Assembly: GCA_964016985.1 (NCBI GenBank)
Contig: OZ024823.1
Coordinates: 36,127,687 to 36,191,686 of the forward strand
Source: Anodontia alba
Lineage: Eukaryota > Mollusca > Bivalvia > Lucinida > Lucinidae
Length of the DNA: 64,000 bases
Direction: 5' to 3'
Shown: one piece after another, positions 23,596 to 33,510 of the stretch
Numbering within the stretch: position 1 is the first letter of the stretch
Layout of the letters: every line of letters starts with the position of its first letter
Notes under the pieces: model-generated
What the model saw: only the letters and a program-made list of their open reading frames with translations
Databases searched by the model: none
What the model was told of the DNA's origin: nothing
Position numbers and translations under genes: made by a program

Positions 23596-24056
23596 TCAAC
23601 CAAAGTATATTGATATTTTTCTTATTTCTCCACAAAAACATATGCACCCATTAGAAGCGCCTCTGTGCCAGGCTTCATACATTGTAGCACAATCAGTAGC
23701 ATGTCTGACTGCAGATCAGCTGGGCACGAATTTGTATCCCAGCTCACATAGCTTTCATGGCAATTGATTGTGAAATAATTTCTACAATCATTACCCACAT
23801 TCTGTCAATTCAAGAAATGCATTTGTCAGTTACTGACAGAAGAGCATGTATGTGCACTTTGACTGCTCAGAAGACTAAGGCTACCCAGGAAAAGTGTATG
23901 ACCAGCTCAACATGAGCTTAACAGTGTTGACTGGGCCATAAATCTCCAAATCAGCCAAAATCTCAAAGAAGCACTTCAGTGAGGCACTTCTAATGAGCAC
24001 CACAACATATGTTTTTATGGAGAAATGACCAAGACACTTGTAATAAGTATAACAAC
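23596..24056. mobile_element. Hairpin-C element split by a SINE
   Basis: The left arm (TTCTTATTTCTCCACAAAAA, CATTAGAAGCGCCTC) runs to about 23672, and the right arm (GAGGCACTTCTAATGAGCAC, ATGTTTTTATGGAGAAATG) resumes near 23979. The 300 bp between is SINE-A. The element further right is also interrupted by the hAT insert at 24057. Confidence 0.75.
23680..23965 (+). mobile_element. SINE-A copy, old
   Basis: The tRNA-like head (GTAGCATGTCTGACTG), GTCAATTCAAGAAATGCA, GACTAAGGCTACCCAGG and the tail GTTGACTGGGCCATAAATC align with SINE-A, with many substitutions. It sits in the loop of a hairpin-C element. Confidence 0.8.
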
Positions 24057-25323
24057 CAAGGTTGGCAAAATGCCGGCAAATATGAGTATTTTCCATGCCG
24101 GTGGTATTTACCGGTAAATACCGGCAAATACTGGTAAATGCCGGCAAATACTGGAAATTGGCATTTACCACCCTGGAAGTAAGACAAAACCCTACCCTCA
24201 GTATCAACCTATGGACAATGTCTGTAATAGGGGCTACATAGTTGACTTAGTATTTACATTATACTGGTTGCAGTTTAATTCTGGTTTAAGTTTACTTTAG
24301 TATTAAATTCAGTTAAGTGAAATCTAGAGAAAAAAAAGCCTGTTTCATACCTGCCAAAGTACTCATCAGGTGGCTTGTGGCTACCACTACAGGTTTTTAT
24401 TTTTACTTTTTCTTTCTTTTCATTCTTTTTTTCTTTTGTTTTTTGTTTTTTAATCTTTTTTTTTCTTTTTTTTAATTTTTTTTTGTATCTTTTCATTTTT
24501 ATTTTTTTTTTTTAACTTTTTTTATCTTTTTTTTTTTTTTCTTCAATATTTTCAATAACACATTTTTACTTTCACCTAGACTTATTGTCTATATGCATTC
24601 ATTTATGACATCTTGCCCCTGGCTATCAAGTACCCTCTTGAACAAACAATTGTCCTGGGATTTGTTGTTTTAGTAATTAGACCATACAGGTAGTCTTGCT
24701 AATTACATGTACACTAAAACTCCTAAAAATTTTGAATATAGTAAAGTGATGTAAATATCCTAAACTTTGCAAAACATACTTTTTCCATACAGAAGTGTGT
24801 TTAAAAGATGCAGATGGCCTGGCAAACATTTAAGATCCTGATCAGACTGTTCAGTATGATCTTGGTCTGCTCTTTTTGACATGGTCTGCCAGCACAAAAA
24901 CTTAGGGTCATTATGGTAAATGTCAGTGGCCAGGTGCACAGGTGAATTTCTACTATTGAGATAAAGGCCTACATAATTTTTTTTTTAATTAAAGACCATT
25001 TGTTGCTTAAATAATTTCAAAATTTTTGTCTTAGATTCACTTTTTGGCAGTGTTACATGTTTATATTGAGATTTCTTCTATTCTTCAGGGTGGTAACCTT
25101 ATATAATTAATGATTTTAACATTCTTACTCATCTAGTTTGCTTATACTATTTCAATGCAACTTGTTTAAAGACTTCTGCAGTTTTTTAAGGCCAAAAAAA
25201 TTTCAATTTGCCGGTATTTGCCAGTATTTGCCACTTGAGGAGTATTTTCCAGACCGGTAAATACCGGCAAATGCCACTGGTAAATACCGGGGGTGGAATT
25301 TGCCGCCCAACCTTGATAACAAC
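24049..25323. mobile_element. Non-autonomous hAT element with 8 bp TSD
   Basis: The element proper is 24057-25315, with ends CAAGGTTGGC and GCCCAACCTTG. It is flanked by the exact 8 bp duplication ATAACAAC (24049-24056 and 25316-25323). Inside both ends are clustered copies of CCGGTAAATACCGGCAAAT in either orientation, likely transposase-binding subterminal repeats. The middle is noncoding with a long T-rich tract. An 8 bp duplication with CA-start ends indicates the hAT superfamily. Confidence 0.88.
24392..24545. repeat. Poly(T)-rich low-complexity tract
   Basis: About 150 bp of T with scattered C, A and G inside the hAT element. It produces a spurious lysine-rich frame on the minus strand. 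Confidence 0.9.
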
Positions 25324-25409
25324 ATATATACATGTATTTTCATGGAGAAATATAAGAACATTATTTATTTAGATAGTTCTGTTATCCAGAGCAATGTTAT
25401 TAACTTAAA

Positions 25410-25622
25410 CCTTTACCATTCTCTGAGCAAATTTAGCAGACAACAAATTGGTGATTTTTTTTCCCAATTTTTCTCAGAAAACAGGATTTGACATTTCATG
25501 CAAATTGTCTCTAATGGAGACAATTTGCATTTAATGTAAAATCCTGTTTTCTAGGAAAATAAGAGAAATATTTCAATATGTTGTCACTGAAAATTTTACC
25601 CAGAGTGCTAAGAGTTAATGTC
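25410..25622. mobile_element. Hairpin-D MITE
   Basis: AACCTTTACCATTCTCTGAG at the left and AGAGTGCTAAGAGTTAA at the right. Central arms AGGATTTGACATTTCATGCA and the inverse fold around GAGACAATTTGCAT. Confidence 0.8.
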
Positions 25623-25845
25623 AATATACTATACTCAATACTCATACAGTTTTTCCAGTTTGTGTACACATTGCTGACTTTTAACCTTTGAGAAACTGCA
25701 CATGAGGAAGAGCAGATAAAATTTTAGAATTGTTTTCTTATTTGATCCTAGATATAGGGCTCAACTCTTGAAAATTTTGTCTCTGAGAGTTGTGTGAATT
25801 TTTTAAAAAACTGTCATAGCTGTATTTATATACATGTCATAGTTT

Positions 25846-26010
25846 TCTTATTTCGCCAGGAAAACATACGTTGTGGTACTCATTAGAAGCACCTCACTGA
25901 GCACTTCTAATGAGTACCACAACATAAGTTTTTGTGTAGAAATAAGAAAAATATCAATACAGTTTTGGTCGAAAAAATGTGCCTTATCTGCAGCTATGAA
26001 ACCATGTAGC
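25846..26010. mobile_element. Hairpin-C MITE
   Basis: Arms TTGTGGTACTCATTAGAAGC and GCTTCTAATGAGTACCACAA (reverse arm CACTTCTAATGAGTACCACA) around CACCTCACTGAG; right outer end GCCTTATCTGCAGC. Confidence 0.85.
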
Positions 26011-26200
26011 ATAGTACTTGGTGGGTAAAAATTTCAGCAGGCAATATTTTAAAATATTTTTTCTTTCTCAGAAAATAGGGTGACACATCATACAAACTGT
26101 GTACTTTGATAGGACTAGGAGACAATTTGTACATGTATGAAATGTCAGAAGAATGACACCAAGTTTCATCTGCTGAATATTTCTAGATGGTGTTAAAGAT
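26011..26200. mobile_element. Hairpin-D MITE, diverged
   Basis: GGTGGGTAAAAATTTCAGCA at the left, GAAAATAGGGTGACACATCA and its loose inverse in the centre. Ends are poorly preserved. Confidence 0.55.
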
Positions 26201-26345
26201 AATGTCATATCACTCGGATAAGGTGATAATCATGGTGATTTTAGGACAACTTTTGTTATTTTTGCTCCAAATATGATTTATATATATACCTTGCTCCAAA
26301 ACTTGCAATTGCTATTGATGTATTGGTGCAGATGTAATAATAAGC

Positions 26346-27008
26346 CATATTTACTGTAAGTATTCAGACTTGCAGGCCTGGGCAAACAGTGCAGACCCAG
26401 ATCAGATGTCACATGGAATTGTTTAAACTTTAAGCCTTTTCATTAGCAAGAGGCAGGAGGTTAAATTGCCTTCTATTCTTTCAGCATGGTCTTCTACTTT
26501 TAAAGGACTGGATACACATGGTAGATTTGTTTGGCCATTTTTACAAGGGAGCCAACTTTTGTATCTTTCTGTTTTCTTTTCTGTACTGCAATCCTCTAAT
26601 GAAATGGGGTCTACTCTAAAATGAAAGAATTTGCTCCCGAAGGGAGCAGATTCTTTCATTTTAGAGTAGACCTCTAAAGGGAAAATGGAGGAAAAACCAT
26701 TTTTAAAGCATTGTCTTTGGGAGAAATTTTTTTGCTTTTAGAGTTGACCCCTTTTCAGATGGGATGAGAAACCAGTTTGAAAGAGTTGTCTCCATCAAAA
26801 TTGTAGCCATTCCCTTAAACCTTTCCCTCAAAATTGTAGCCGTTCCCTTAAACCTTTCTAAGAGATCTTTTGTTAATCTGTCTAGCACCTGCCATCTGCT
26901 TTATAGATTTAGCCTTCTACTTTCAAATTTAATGAAAAGGCAGAACTTTAGGACAGGTGTAGTAAGGAGTTAAGGTGTCCACATATTTAGGGTACATATG
27001 GTACTGTT
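26346..27008. mobile_element. Hairpin-B MITE containing a foreign 0.5 kb insert
   Basis: Left end TTTACTGTAAGTATTCAGAC with GGGCAAACAGTGCAGACCCA; the right end TTAAGGTGTCCACATATTTA resumes at about 26950. Between about 26425 and 26945 lies a different sequence with its own 31 bp hairpin at 26608-26672. The tract GTAGCC-TTCCCTTAAACCTT is directly repeated near 26803 and 26835. Confidence 0.65.
26608..26672. repeat. 31 bp stem hairpin
   Basis: Arms 26608-26638 and 26642-26672 pair with one mismatch around loop GAA (GGTCTACTCTAAAATGAAAG starts the left arm). Similar but weaker foldbacks occur near 16225-16310 and 59030-59110. Confidence 0.9.
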
Positions 27009-27200
27009 TGGTACATGTATCTTTCCTTATTTGGAGCTAAGCCAAAGCTGGCATATGTCCAGTCCCACTGTTTGTCAGTACTATTTTAAGTTGTTGATTT
27101 CTCATATTTTTATGCCATTGTTTGTTTAAATTTTTCAAAACTTAATTTTAATTGATTTATTCAGCAGAATAAAGTAGAATCAGATGTGAAGAAAGTACTT

Positions 27201-27294
27201 CCCGGCAAACACACGTCGCATCAACGTCGTTACAACGTCGCTGCAACGTCAAGACGTTGCAGCGACATTGTAACCACATTGTATGTTTGCTGGG
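27201..27294. mobile_element. Short palindromic MITE, CCCAGCAAACA ends
   Basis: Nearly the whole 94 bp is one foldback: CCCGGCAAACACACGTCGCA at the left pairs with TGTGGTTAC...TTTGCTGGG at the right. The arms meet at ACGTCAAGACGT, and the stem contains GTCGCTGCAACGTC. Confidence 0.85.
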
Positions 27295-27344
27295 TTACCA
27301 TTAATGTGTTGCGACAGACAGGCCCGAACAAACAGTGTAGACTC

Positions 27345-27545
27345 AGATAATTTTTATGGAGAGAAGTGTCCAGATGGCCGAACGGTTACTGGTTAGTGCT
27401 TTCGACCTCTGATCATGAGGTCCTGGGTTCGAATCATTGCACAGAACCTTTCATTATCACACATCATCAGTGACTTCCATCATCTCGGTGTGACTTAAAT
27501 ATGTTGAAAGGGACATAAAACACCTAATTATCGTCATTTTCTTTT
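27345..27545 (+). mobile_element. SINE-D copy
   Basis: tRNA-like head with A box TGGCCGAACGGTTACTGG and B box GGTCCTGGGTTCGAATC. The body is short, the tail is TTGAAAGGGACATAAAACAC then ATTATCGTC, ending at a T/C-rich run. A second copy is at 61372. Confidence 0.8.
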
Positions 27546-28118
27546 TTTTTTTTGAGAAGTAAGAAGAATTTTCTTAGAATTATCACTGAATACTCCTTAA
27601 CTAGTTCACTGACTATCATAAGACCTGCATTACATAGAAGTATGTATAAGCCTGTTATAAATGATAGCTTTTGCATGTTTGAAGCCAATTAAAATTGAAG
27701 TTGAGGTTCTTTGACAGGTGTGCCTCTTTGAGCACAACCTGATATACCTTATTAAATCCTATTTACTTTTTAATTGGATACTGATTATTGAATGGAAAAG
27801 AAAATATTCCAAGCCCATATTGCAATGGAAAAAATTATAAACAAGACGCATCTTCAAAAAAGAAGATAAGCTACAAAGATAAGAAGTAACTTCTTGCAAT
27901 TTTGTACAGGTAGGTGCTGGAGCTGATCATGTTGGATAAGAACTTAAGGATGATATAGATGAGGTAACACAAACTATCCAAATTATGGTGTATCTAAACA
28001 CCAAATGCATACAACATATCCATGACAACCTACCTGTACAAAGCCACAGACTTCATTCAGGTTAAAAAGAGATAAATGGCAAGAAGTATAGTTTGGTTTA
28101 GCTCTTTGAAACCTCATT
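27546..28118. other. Intron 2 sequence without recognised element
   Basis: AT-rich, no exon or TIR pair recognised. Direct repeats of CTACCTGTACA-like sequence near 27906 and 28030 on opposite strands form a loose 130 bp inverted pair. Confidence 0.35.
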
Positions 28119-28119
28119 C

Positions 28120-28610
28120 ATGCCACTGCCTCGGTGGGGTGGGGGGTAACTTAGGGGTAATTTTGGTACGGGTGTGCGAGCCAGTATTTCAAAACCTACC
28201 CCATTCATATACCTGGCCTTCGAAAAAACGGACCTATTCATATACTTGATCATCCAAAATGTTGACCTATTCATATACTGCCCTTTGATTTTTTGAACCC
28301 ATTTTTTGCTGGTTATTACACAAATATCACAGTCAATTCATGTAATACCAAGAGGATAAGCAGCCTCGAAAAATCTCTGAGCGAAAAATATGTGCATATA
28401 CTGGGATGTCAGAAAAATGGGGCCTTTCACATAGGAATCCAGAAAAATCGGCCCATTCATATACTTTTTGTTGAAAAAAGGGGACCAATCATACACCTGG
28501 CAGCGCTGAAAAAGGGGGCTATTCGGCACGCACATCCGTACTTTGCCATATATAGGAAGTTACCCCCCGGCCCCTCCCCCCCCCCCCCCCCCCCTCGGGG
28601 CCACTGCATT
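28120..28610. mobile_element. TIR element with internal ATTCATATAC repeats
   Basis: Left CTCGGTGGGGTGGGGGGTAA, then GGGTGTGCGAGCC; right GGCACGCACATCCGTAC, then TTACCCCCCGGCCCC; these are imperfect inverse copies about 60 bp long. Inside are at least six loose repeats of about 35-40 bp carrying CC-ATTCATATAC, three near each end. A C-run lies at 28574-28594. Noncoding. Confidence 0.7.
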
Positions 28611-28645
28611 ATTTAATCATGGCAGCAGATGACTTTCTAAGCTTT

Positions 28646-28857
28646 TTGACCCATGTCCTGCTGAACCCGGTTATACCCTGCCTTTGCAAACTGTCGATCC
28701 AGATCAGTTGGCTTCTGAAGAAGCCAACTGATCTGGATCAACACTGTTTGTCATTCAAGATGTGAATTTATATCAACAACCTGGATAAAGTAATCTGATT
28801 GGCTGAAAATTGGAAGTGGGTGTGGCATCTTAATTTATTCAGCATGACAAGGGTTAA
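28646..28857 (+). mobile_element. Hairpin-A MITE
   Basis: ACCCATGTCCTGCTGAACCC at the left, CAGCATGACAAGGGTTAA at the right. The central stem GATCCAGATCAGTTGGCTTC with its inverse has a TGAA loop; the left TTAA has decayed to TTGA. Confidence 0.85.
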
Positions 28858-29434
28858 AAAGCTTGCCATGATTATCCTTTCTTACATGTACCAAAGCACC
28901 TTTGCACAAAGTACAATCTACATTATTAACTCTATTAAAGTGTTACTCTAAATAGAGAAGGTTTTATGAGATTTATCATTGCTTCAAAGCACATACATTC
29001 TTCAGTACAGAGGCGGACAGACTGAGGTCACAAACGATCTTACAAGACTGTCTAAAAAGAACTCTCAAACATTGTAATCTCAGCTGAAACATACCTAGTG
29101 TGGCATGATGACTGGCATCTAATTCTACTGAGCCAAAAACTCAGGTCAGCCTCTTCATCCACTTTGTATAAGCTCAGCTTCAGCTGCTCTGACTAGAACT
29201 AGGCTCCCCAAACAGCATGAAATAAAGGTGAAACGGTCTAACGAATTCCATATATTTTTGGCAAGGAACAGGAAACACAGCTTTTTTGGGAGGGTGGGCC
29301 CTGATATAAAGTACGTGGGCCCTGATATAAAGTACTAAATTGTATAATGTTTACCTCATTCAAAATGTTTCCTGCTAATATTTCAGCATGCTAATGAATA
29401 TAAACAATTAATTTTTTCCTTTCTTTTTTTTCAG
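28858..29434. other. Intron 2 distal end
   Basis: It includes a tandem doublet of GTGGGCCCTGATATAAAGTA at 29295-29335 and the pyrimidine-rich splice acceptor of kinesin exon 3. No other element was recognised. Confidence 0.5.
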
Positions 29435-29551
29435 CTATTTGGAATTACTGATATTGCCGACAGCCGAGAGCGGATCAAGCATTTTGTGTTTGATCATTGC
29501 TATGACTGTATGGCAGGTGACACAGCAGACTCCTCCTCTTCACAGGCTGTG
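29435..29551 (+). CDS. Kinesin-3-type motor, coding exon 3
   Basis: 117 bp, phase 0 at both ends, acceptor TTTTTTTCAG and donor GTAAGT. It encodes residues 40-78, from LFGITDIADSRERIKHFVFD to HCYDCMAGDTADSSSSQAV. The F-x-F-D-H/Y-C-Y block is the conserved FDxxF/FDYCY strand of kinesin-3 motors; the following polar SSSS stretch is loop-like. Intron 3 after it is 32.7 kb. Confidence 0.93.
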
Positions 29552-29614
29552 GTAAGTCAATGTGACCAGCACTAAACATGCAAAAAAAGTACTTGTACTC
29601 AACAGGGGTCATAT

Positions 29615-29819
29615 TTACCCTGGTCCTGCTGGAACTGGATACGTTCTGCCTTTGTGAATAGTGTAGATTCAGATTAGTTGGCTTCTGAACTGATCTGGAT
29701 CTGCTCTATTTGTCATTCAGTATGTGAATTTGTATCAACATCCAGGATCAAGTCATCTGATTGGCTGACAGTTAGAAGTGGGTGTGGAATCTTAATTTAT
29801 TCAGCATGACAAGGATTAA
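29615..29819 (+). mobile_element. Hairpin-A MITE, diverged
   Basis: TTACCCTGGTCCTGCTGGAA at the left and CAGCATGACAAGGATTAA at the right, with a shortened GTTGGCTTCTGAACTGATC hairpin. It begins 63 bp after exon 3. Confidence 0.75.
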
Positions 29820-29913
29820 GGAGGTTACCCAGATAAATAGTTTTCTCATTTCTTTGGGTACTCACTAGAAGTGTCTTTATTCTACATGTAGTAAAACTGA
29901 CTTGGTTCAAAGT

Positions 29914-30117
29914 TTAAACCCTTGTCGTCATGCTGACTAAATTAACATGCCACACCCACATCTAATTTTCAGCCAATCAGATTACTTGATCCAGATTCTT
30001 GATATATATTCACATATTCATGGCAAACAGTGCAGATCCAGATCAGTAAGCCAACTGATCTGGATCAACACTGTTTGCAAAGGCAGAGTATATCTGGTTC
30101 AACAGGACTAGGGTTAA
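29914..30117 (-). mobile_element. Hairpin-A MITE, reverse orientation
   Basis: TTAAACCCTTGTCGTCATGC at the left; AACAGGACTAGGGTTAA at the right. Stem GCAGATCCAGATCAGT with AACTGATCTGGATC. Confidence 0.85.
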
Positions 30118-30198
30118 TTAGGAGCTTTAATGAGTGTCCACAATATATAATTTCATAAACTGTCAAAGAAAAAAAGAGAGATACTTATTGTGATACCA

Positions 30199-30424
30199 TA
30201 TTTGCTCTACATATTCGGACAGACAAGCCCGAGAAAACAGTGTAGACCCAGATGAGATGCCACAGCATCTCATCTGGGTCTAAACTGTTTGCCACTCATC
30301 CAGCAATATTTAGACACAACATTGGGTAGTTAATTTTACTTGTTCAAATTTTAGAACAAGTATGGTAAGGAGTTGAGGTGCCGGAATACCTAGGGTAAAC
30401 ATGGTACCCTTCTTATCAAGAGCT
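30199..30424 (+). mobile_element. Hairpin-B MITE
   Basis: TACCATATTTGCTCTACATA at the left and ATACCTAGGGTAAACATGGT at the right. Hairpin GTGTAGACCCAGATGAGATG paired with CATCTCATCTGGGTCTAAAC. Confidence 0.85.
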
Positions 30425-30513
30425 ATTGCCGTGGATATCTTTATGCGAAAAAAAAAAAAAAGAAGAAAAAAAAAATATTCATTTGTTGTCTGCAGATCTA
30501 GCCTTCAGCAAAC

Positions 30514-30735
30514 TTAACCATTGTCATGCTGAATAAATTAAGATATTAAGATGCCACGCCAACATCTTTTTTTCAGCCAATCAGATTACTTGATCCAGAT
30601 TGTTGATATAAATTCACATACTTAATTGCAAACAGTGCAGATCCAGATCAGTTGGCTTCTTTAGAAGCCAACTGATCTGGATCTACACTGTTTACAAAGG
30701 CAGGGTTTATCCGGGTTCAACAGGACAAGGGTTAA
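30514..30735 (-). mobile_element. Hairpin-A MITE, reverse orientation
   Basis: TTAACCATTGTCATGCTGAA at the left and AACAGGACAAGGGTTAA at the right. The stem has 31 bp arms around loop TTTA (GCAGATCCAGATCAGTTGGC on the left arm). Confidence 0.88.
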
Positions 30736-30751
30736 GATTTTACCCATAACT

Positions 30752-31062
30752 TCCTCCAGGTAAAATAGGGGTGGTCGGGTGGTGCGAAGGTGTCGTGTAT
30801 CTTATGTCACCGGGGCGTCCAACTGATATTGGCTTACAGTTGGTAAAGGCCTGCTATCCTTGTAGCAGGTAAGGGTAGATGGGGAATATTTTTATTTCTT
30901 CTGTTTCTTCACTTTCATTCCTGTTCCTTTCTTCCCTGTCCCTCTCTTTAATCTCTTCTACTATCTCTTCTATCACTTTTCTCCCTTTCTCTGGGAGACG
31001 ACACAAAATGAACCACAAGGGTTGACGTGTCATTAAACCCCAACACAATCCTCCAGGTAAAA
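30752..31062 (+). mobile_element. SINE-C copy with 14 bp TSD
   Basis: The insert 30766-31048 is flanked by TCCTCCAGGTAAAA at 30752-30765 and 31049-31062. The body begins TAGGGGTGGTCGGGTGGTGC-like, includes ACTGATATTGGCTTACAGTT and a long C/T-rich tract, and ends GTTGACGTGTCATTAAACCC then CAACACAATC. No clear tRNA A/B boxes were seen. The duplication proves retroposition-like insertion. Confidence 0.9.
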
Positions 31063-31180
31063 ACCAGCAGACAGCATTTTGAATTACTTTTCTTATTTTT
31101 CCGAAAAAATAGGCTTTGACATTTCAAGCAAACTGTCTCCTGTGGTAAAAGATACCATTGCAAACATATACATATACGGT
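31063..31180. mobile_element. Hairpin-D half element
   Basis: ATTACTTTTCTTATTTTTCC and TAGGCTTTGACATTTCAAGC represent the left half of the family; the right half is missing. SINE-C landed at its left edge (TCCTCCAGGTAAAA lies in TTTTACC...). Confidence 0.5.
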
Positions 31181-31215
31181 AAGTGTAGCTGTTCCACAGT
31201 CATTAGAGCAAAAGG

Positions 31216-31474
31216 GAATATATCGAGGGTTGAGCGCAAGACTATCGTAAGTCAGATGGTTGTTTTTCCCCAAACCTAATCTCCTCACCATGAAGGCGTT
31301 ATGAAGATTACAACATTTCTTTCTGTAAACAATGAAAATTTAGGTGCCATTGCTCGTATGAGCAATGGCACCTAAATTTGCATTGTTTACAAAGGGGTCC
31401 AAGTTGCCCCTAAACAAGGGTTTCAAAAATATGTTTGAGTTACCATAGTCTTGCGCTCAACCCTCGATATATTC
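31216..31474. mobile_element. 259 bp foldback MITE, 35 bp TIRs
   Basis: 31216-31250 and 31440-31474 are inverse with one mismatch (core ATCGAGGGTTGAGCGCAAGA). A second inner stem, TGCAAATTTAGGTGCCATTG with loop GTAT near 31352, is nested inside. No coding. Confidence 0.9.
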
Positions 31475-31483
31475 AGAAACAAA

Positions 31484-31565
31484 TTCTTTGTTATTTTTGC
31501 ACCAAAACATATCTTGTTGGTACTCATTGGAATTGCCTTAGTGAGGCAATTCCAATGAATGTAAA
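31484..31565. mobile_element. Hairpin-C/F related foldback
   Basis: ACTCATTGGAATTGCC and GGCAATTCCAATGAATG flank TTAGTGA. The outer part keeps only the left CCAAAACATATC-type arm. Confidence 0.65.
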
Positions 31566-32101
31566 CAAGCTATCCTCTCAGTTATTACCTTTAAGTATCA
31601 AAAGTTGTGTTAAAAAGAGATGTACGAATTTTGTTGTGACTCAAATTTGTCAAAGAAAAAATTGTTAAATATTTGTCATCAGTGCTATTTTAAATCCCTC
31701 AGTCATTAATGAATAATCATATATTGTAATCATAATTTTAATCATATTTTAATAAAACATGTAAATATGATAATATAGGTATAAAATATTATGACAGCCC
31801 TATCTTTGTAATGGGTAGTTTTAACAATGTTAGTGGAAGGATAAAAATCTGATGTCATGAAATATTCTGTTTGTGTTCTTGGCCGTATCATTATTGTTTA
31901 TTCAATTTCAAACAGGCCCTCAATCAATACAGATTCTTATGATAGAATTTTAATTTATTTTAAATTGCAAAGAAGATTTCCGTATTAATTTTAGCAACTA
32001 TGTTATGGAATGATCATTGATCTTTAACTATATATTTATTAGCTTCCTGCGTATAAGATTTTGAATTTTTTCTCATTTTTTTTTTTCCTGATGGTAGAAT
32101 G
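31566..32101. other. Intron 3 sequence without recognised element
   Basis: Very AT-rich; no exon, SINE or TIR pair seen. Confidence 0.4.
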
Positions 32102-32303
32102 TTAACCCTAGTCCTGCTGAACCCGGATATACCCTGACTTTGCAAACAGTGTAGATCCAGATCAGTTGGCTTCTTCATCTGGATCTACACTGTTTGCCAT
32201 TAAGTATGTGAATGTATATCAACAATCTGGATCAAGTACTCTGATTGGCTGAAAATTAGACATGGGAGGGGCATCTTAATTTATTCAGCAGGACAAGGGT
32301 TAA
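32102..32303 (+). mobile_element. Hairpin-A MITE
   Basis: TTAACCCTAGTCCTGCTGAA at the left, CAGCAGGACAAGGGTTAA at the right, exact TTAA at both borders. The stem is shortened to GATCAGTTGGCTTCTTCATC. Confidence 0.9.
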
Positions 32304-32321
32304 TTTCAGATGAATTTTCAC

Positions 32322-32470
32322 CCAAAAAGTATTTTTATTTTTCACATTTCTCCATGAAACTATGTGTTTTGGGCACTCATTAGAAGTTTTGATTAGCAGT
32401 ACCTCAGAGGAACTTCTAATGAGTACTCAAAACATGTTTAAATAGAGAAATAACAAAAATTTCCAGAGCT
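32322..32470. mobile_element. Hairpin-C MITE
   Basis: TTCACATTTCTCCATG and AATAGAGAAATAAC outer arms; GGGCACTCATTAGAAGTT and ACTTCTAATGAGTACTC inner arms with a larger loop. Confidence 0.75.
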
Positions 32471-32689
32471 ATTTAGCACTAGACAAGTCATTCAATCATT
32501 ATCTGCAAAAAGGTCAAGAAATTTCAAGCCCAGCAGAAGTCACATACAAATGTCAAGCCTTCTTTTCCCAAAAAATAAATAAATAAATGAACAAATAAAT
32601 TAGAGAAAACAAAAAACAACTAAATAAAAATAAAAAGTGCACAAATCTCTTGCTGTTGTGACTAGTGCTTTACTTTAAGGGTTAATTAA

Positions 32690-32862
32690 CCTCTAGCATT
32701 CCCTGGACAAATTCAGCAGATGACAAATTGATGCTACTTTTCTTATTTTTCCCAGAAAATAGGCTTTGATATTTCATATGAATTGTCTCCTGGAAAAAAT
32801 AAGAAAAATATTTCAAAATGTTCTCAGCTGAAATTTTTACCTAGCATGCAGAGCATTAATAT
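32690..32862. mobile_element. Hairpin-D MITE, right arm shortened
   Basis: TTAACCTCTAGCATTCCCTG at the left and ACCTAGCATGCAGAGCATTA at the right; the central inverse arm is deleted after ATGAATTGTCTCC. Confidence 0.7.
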
Positions 32863-32884
32863 AGTGTAATGGTAGTCTACCATA

Positions 32885-33504
32885 TGATAGAAATGGTGCT
32901 ACCTGCTCTTATGCTTGGCACTCAGCATTAAAGGCTCCATATTCCTCAAAAATAGACAATTTTTATCCACGAAGGGTTTGATAAATTGATATATAGTATT
33001 AATACGGTCATAAAATATGGCACCTGACAGCCTGTAAAACTGCAGTTACCGTAGTCTCATTTTTGAACCGGATAAAAAATGAAATGATTTTTTTATCGTA
33101 TCTCTGAATTAATGTTGCCAACGTTAAGTCAGAGATACGATAGAAAAATCGATTCATTCGATCTTCAAAAACGAGAGACTAACTGAAATTTTACAGGCTG
33201 TCAGATGCCACATTTTATGATTGTATTAATACCATATATCAATTTATTAAATCTTTCTTGGATAATGAAATACCTAGTTTTGAGGACTATGGAGCCTTTT
33301 TAAAGAAAGCAGAGCTTGGAATCAAAACTGGTCAGCCCACTGTCAGTATAATGTGACAGGGTGGATTATCAGGTTATGTTCTGGGGTGTGAGATTTCAGT
33401 GAGACAGCACTCTAAAAGCAAGCATTGAGATCCCTGCATTATCCAGACATGGTCATGATATGACTGAAAGATTATTGACAGTGATGTAAAACCTGAATAA
33501 AACA
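32885..33504 (+). mobile_element. SINE-B copy interrupted by a MITE
   Basis: TGCTCTTATGCTTGGCACTC (32902) joins logically to AGAAAGCAGAGCTTGGAATC (33304), which continues TCAGTATAATGTGACAGGG, TTTCAGTGAGACAGCACTC and ends GTAAAACCTGAATAAAACA. The 368 bp between is a separate foldback element. Confidence 0.85.
32928..33303. mobile_element. Foldback MITE with TTAA duplication
   Basis: The element 32932-33299 begins AGGCTCCATATTCCTCAAAA and ends with the inverse (TTTTGAGGACTATGGAGCCT), and TTAA stands at 32928-32931 and 33300-33303. The arms run over 130 bp and enclose ATCGTATCTCTGAATTAATG. It inserted into SINE-B just after CAGCATTAA. Confidence 0.88.
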
Positions 33505-33510
33505 TAGCCA

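Noticed and set aside
24275..24496. Lysine-rich minus-strand frame
   Set aside because: Translation of a T-rich low-complexity tract inside the hAT element.
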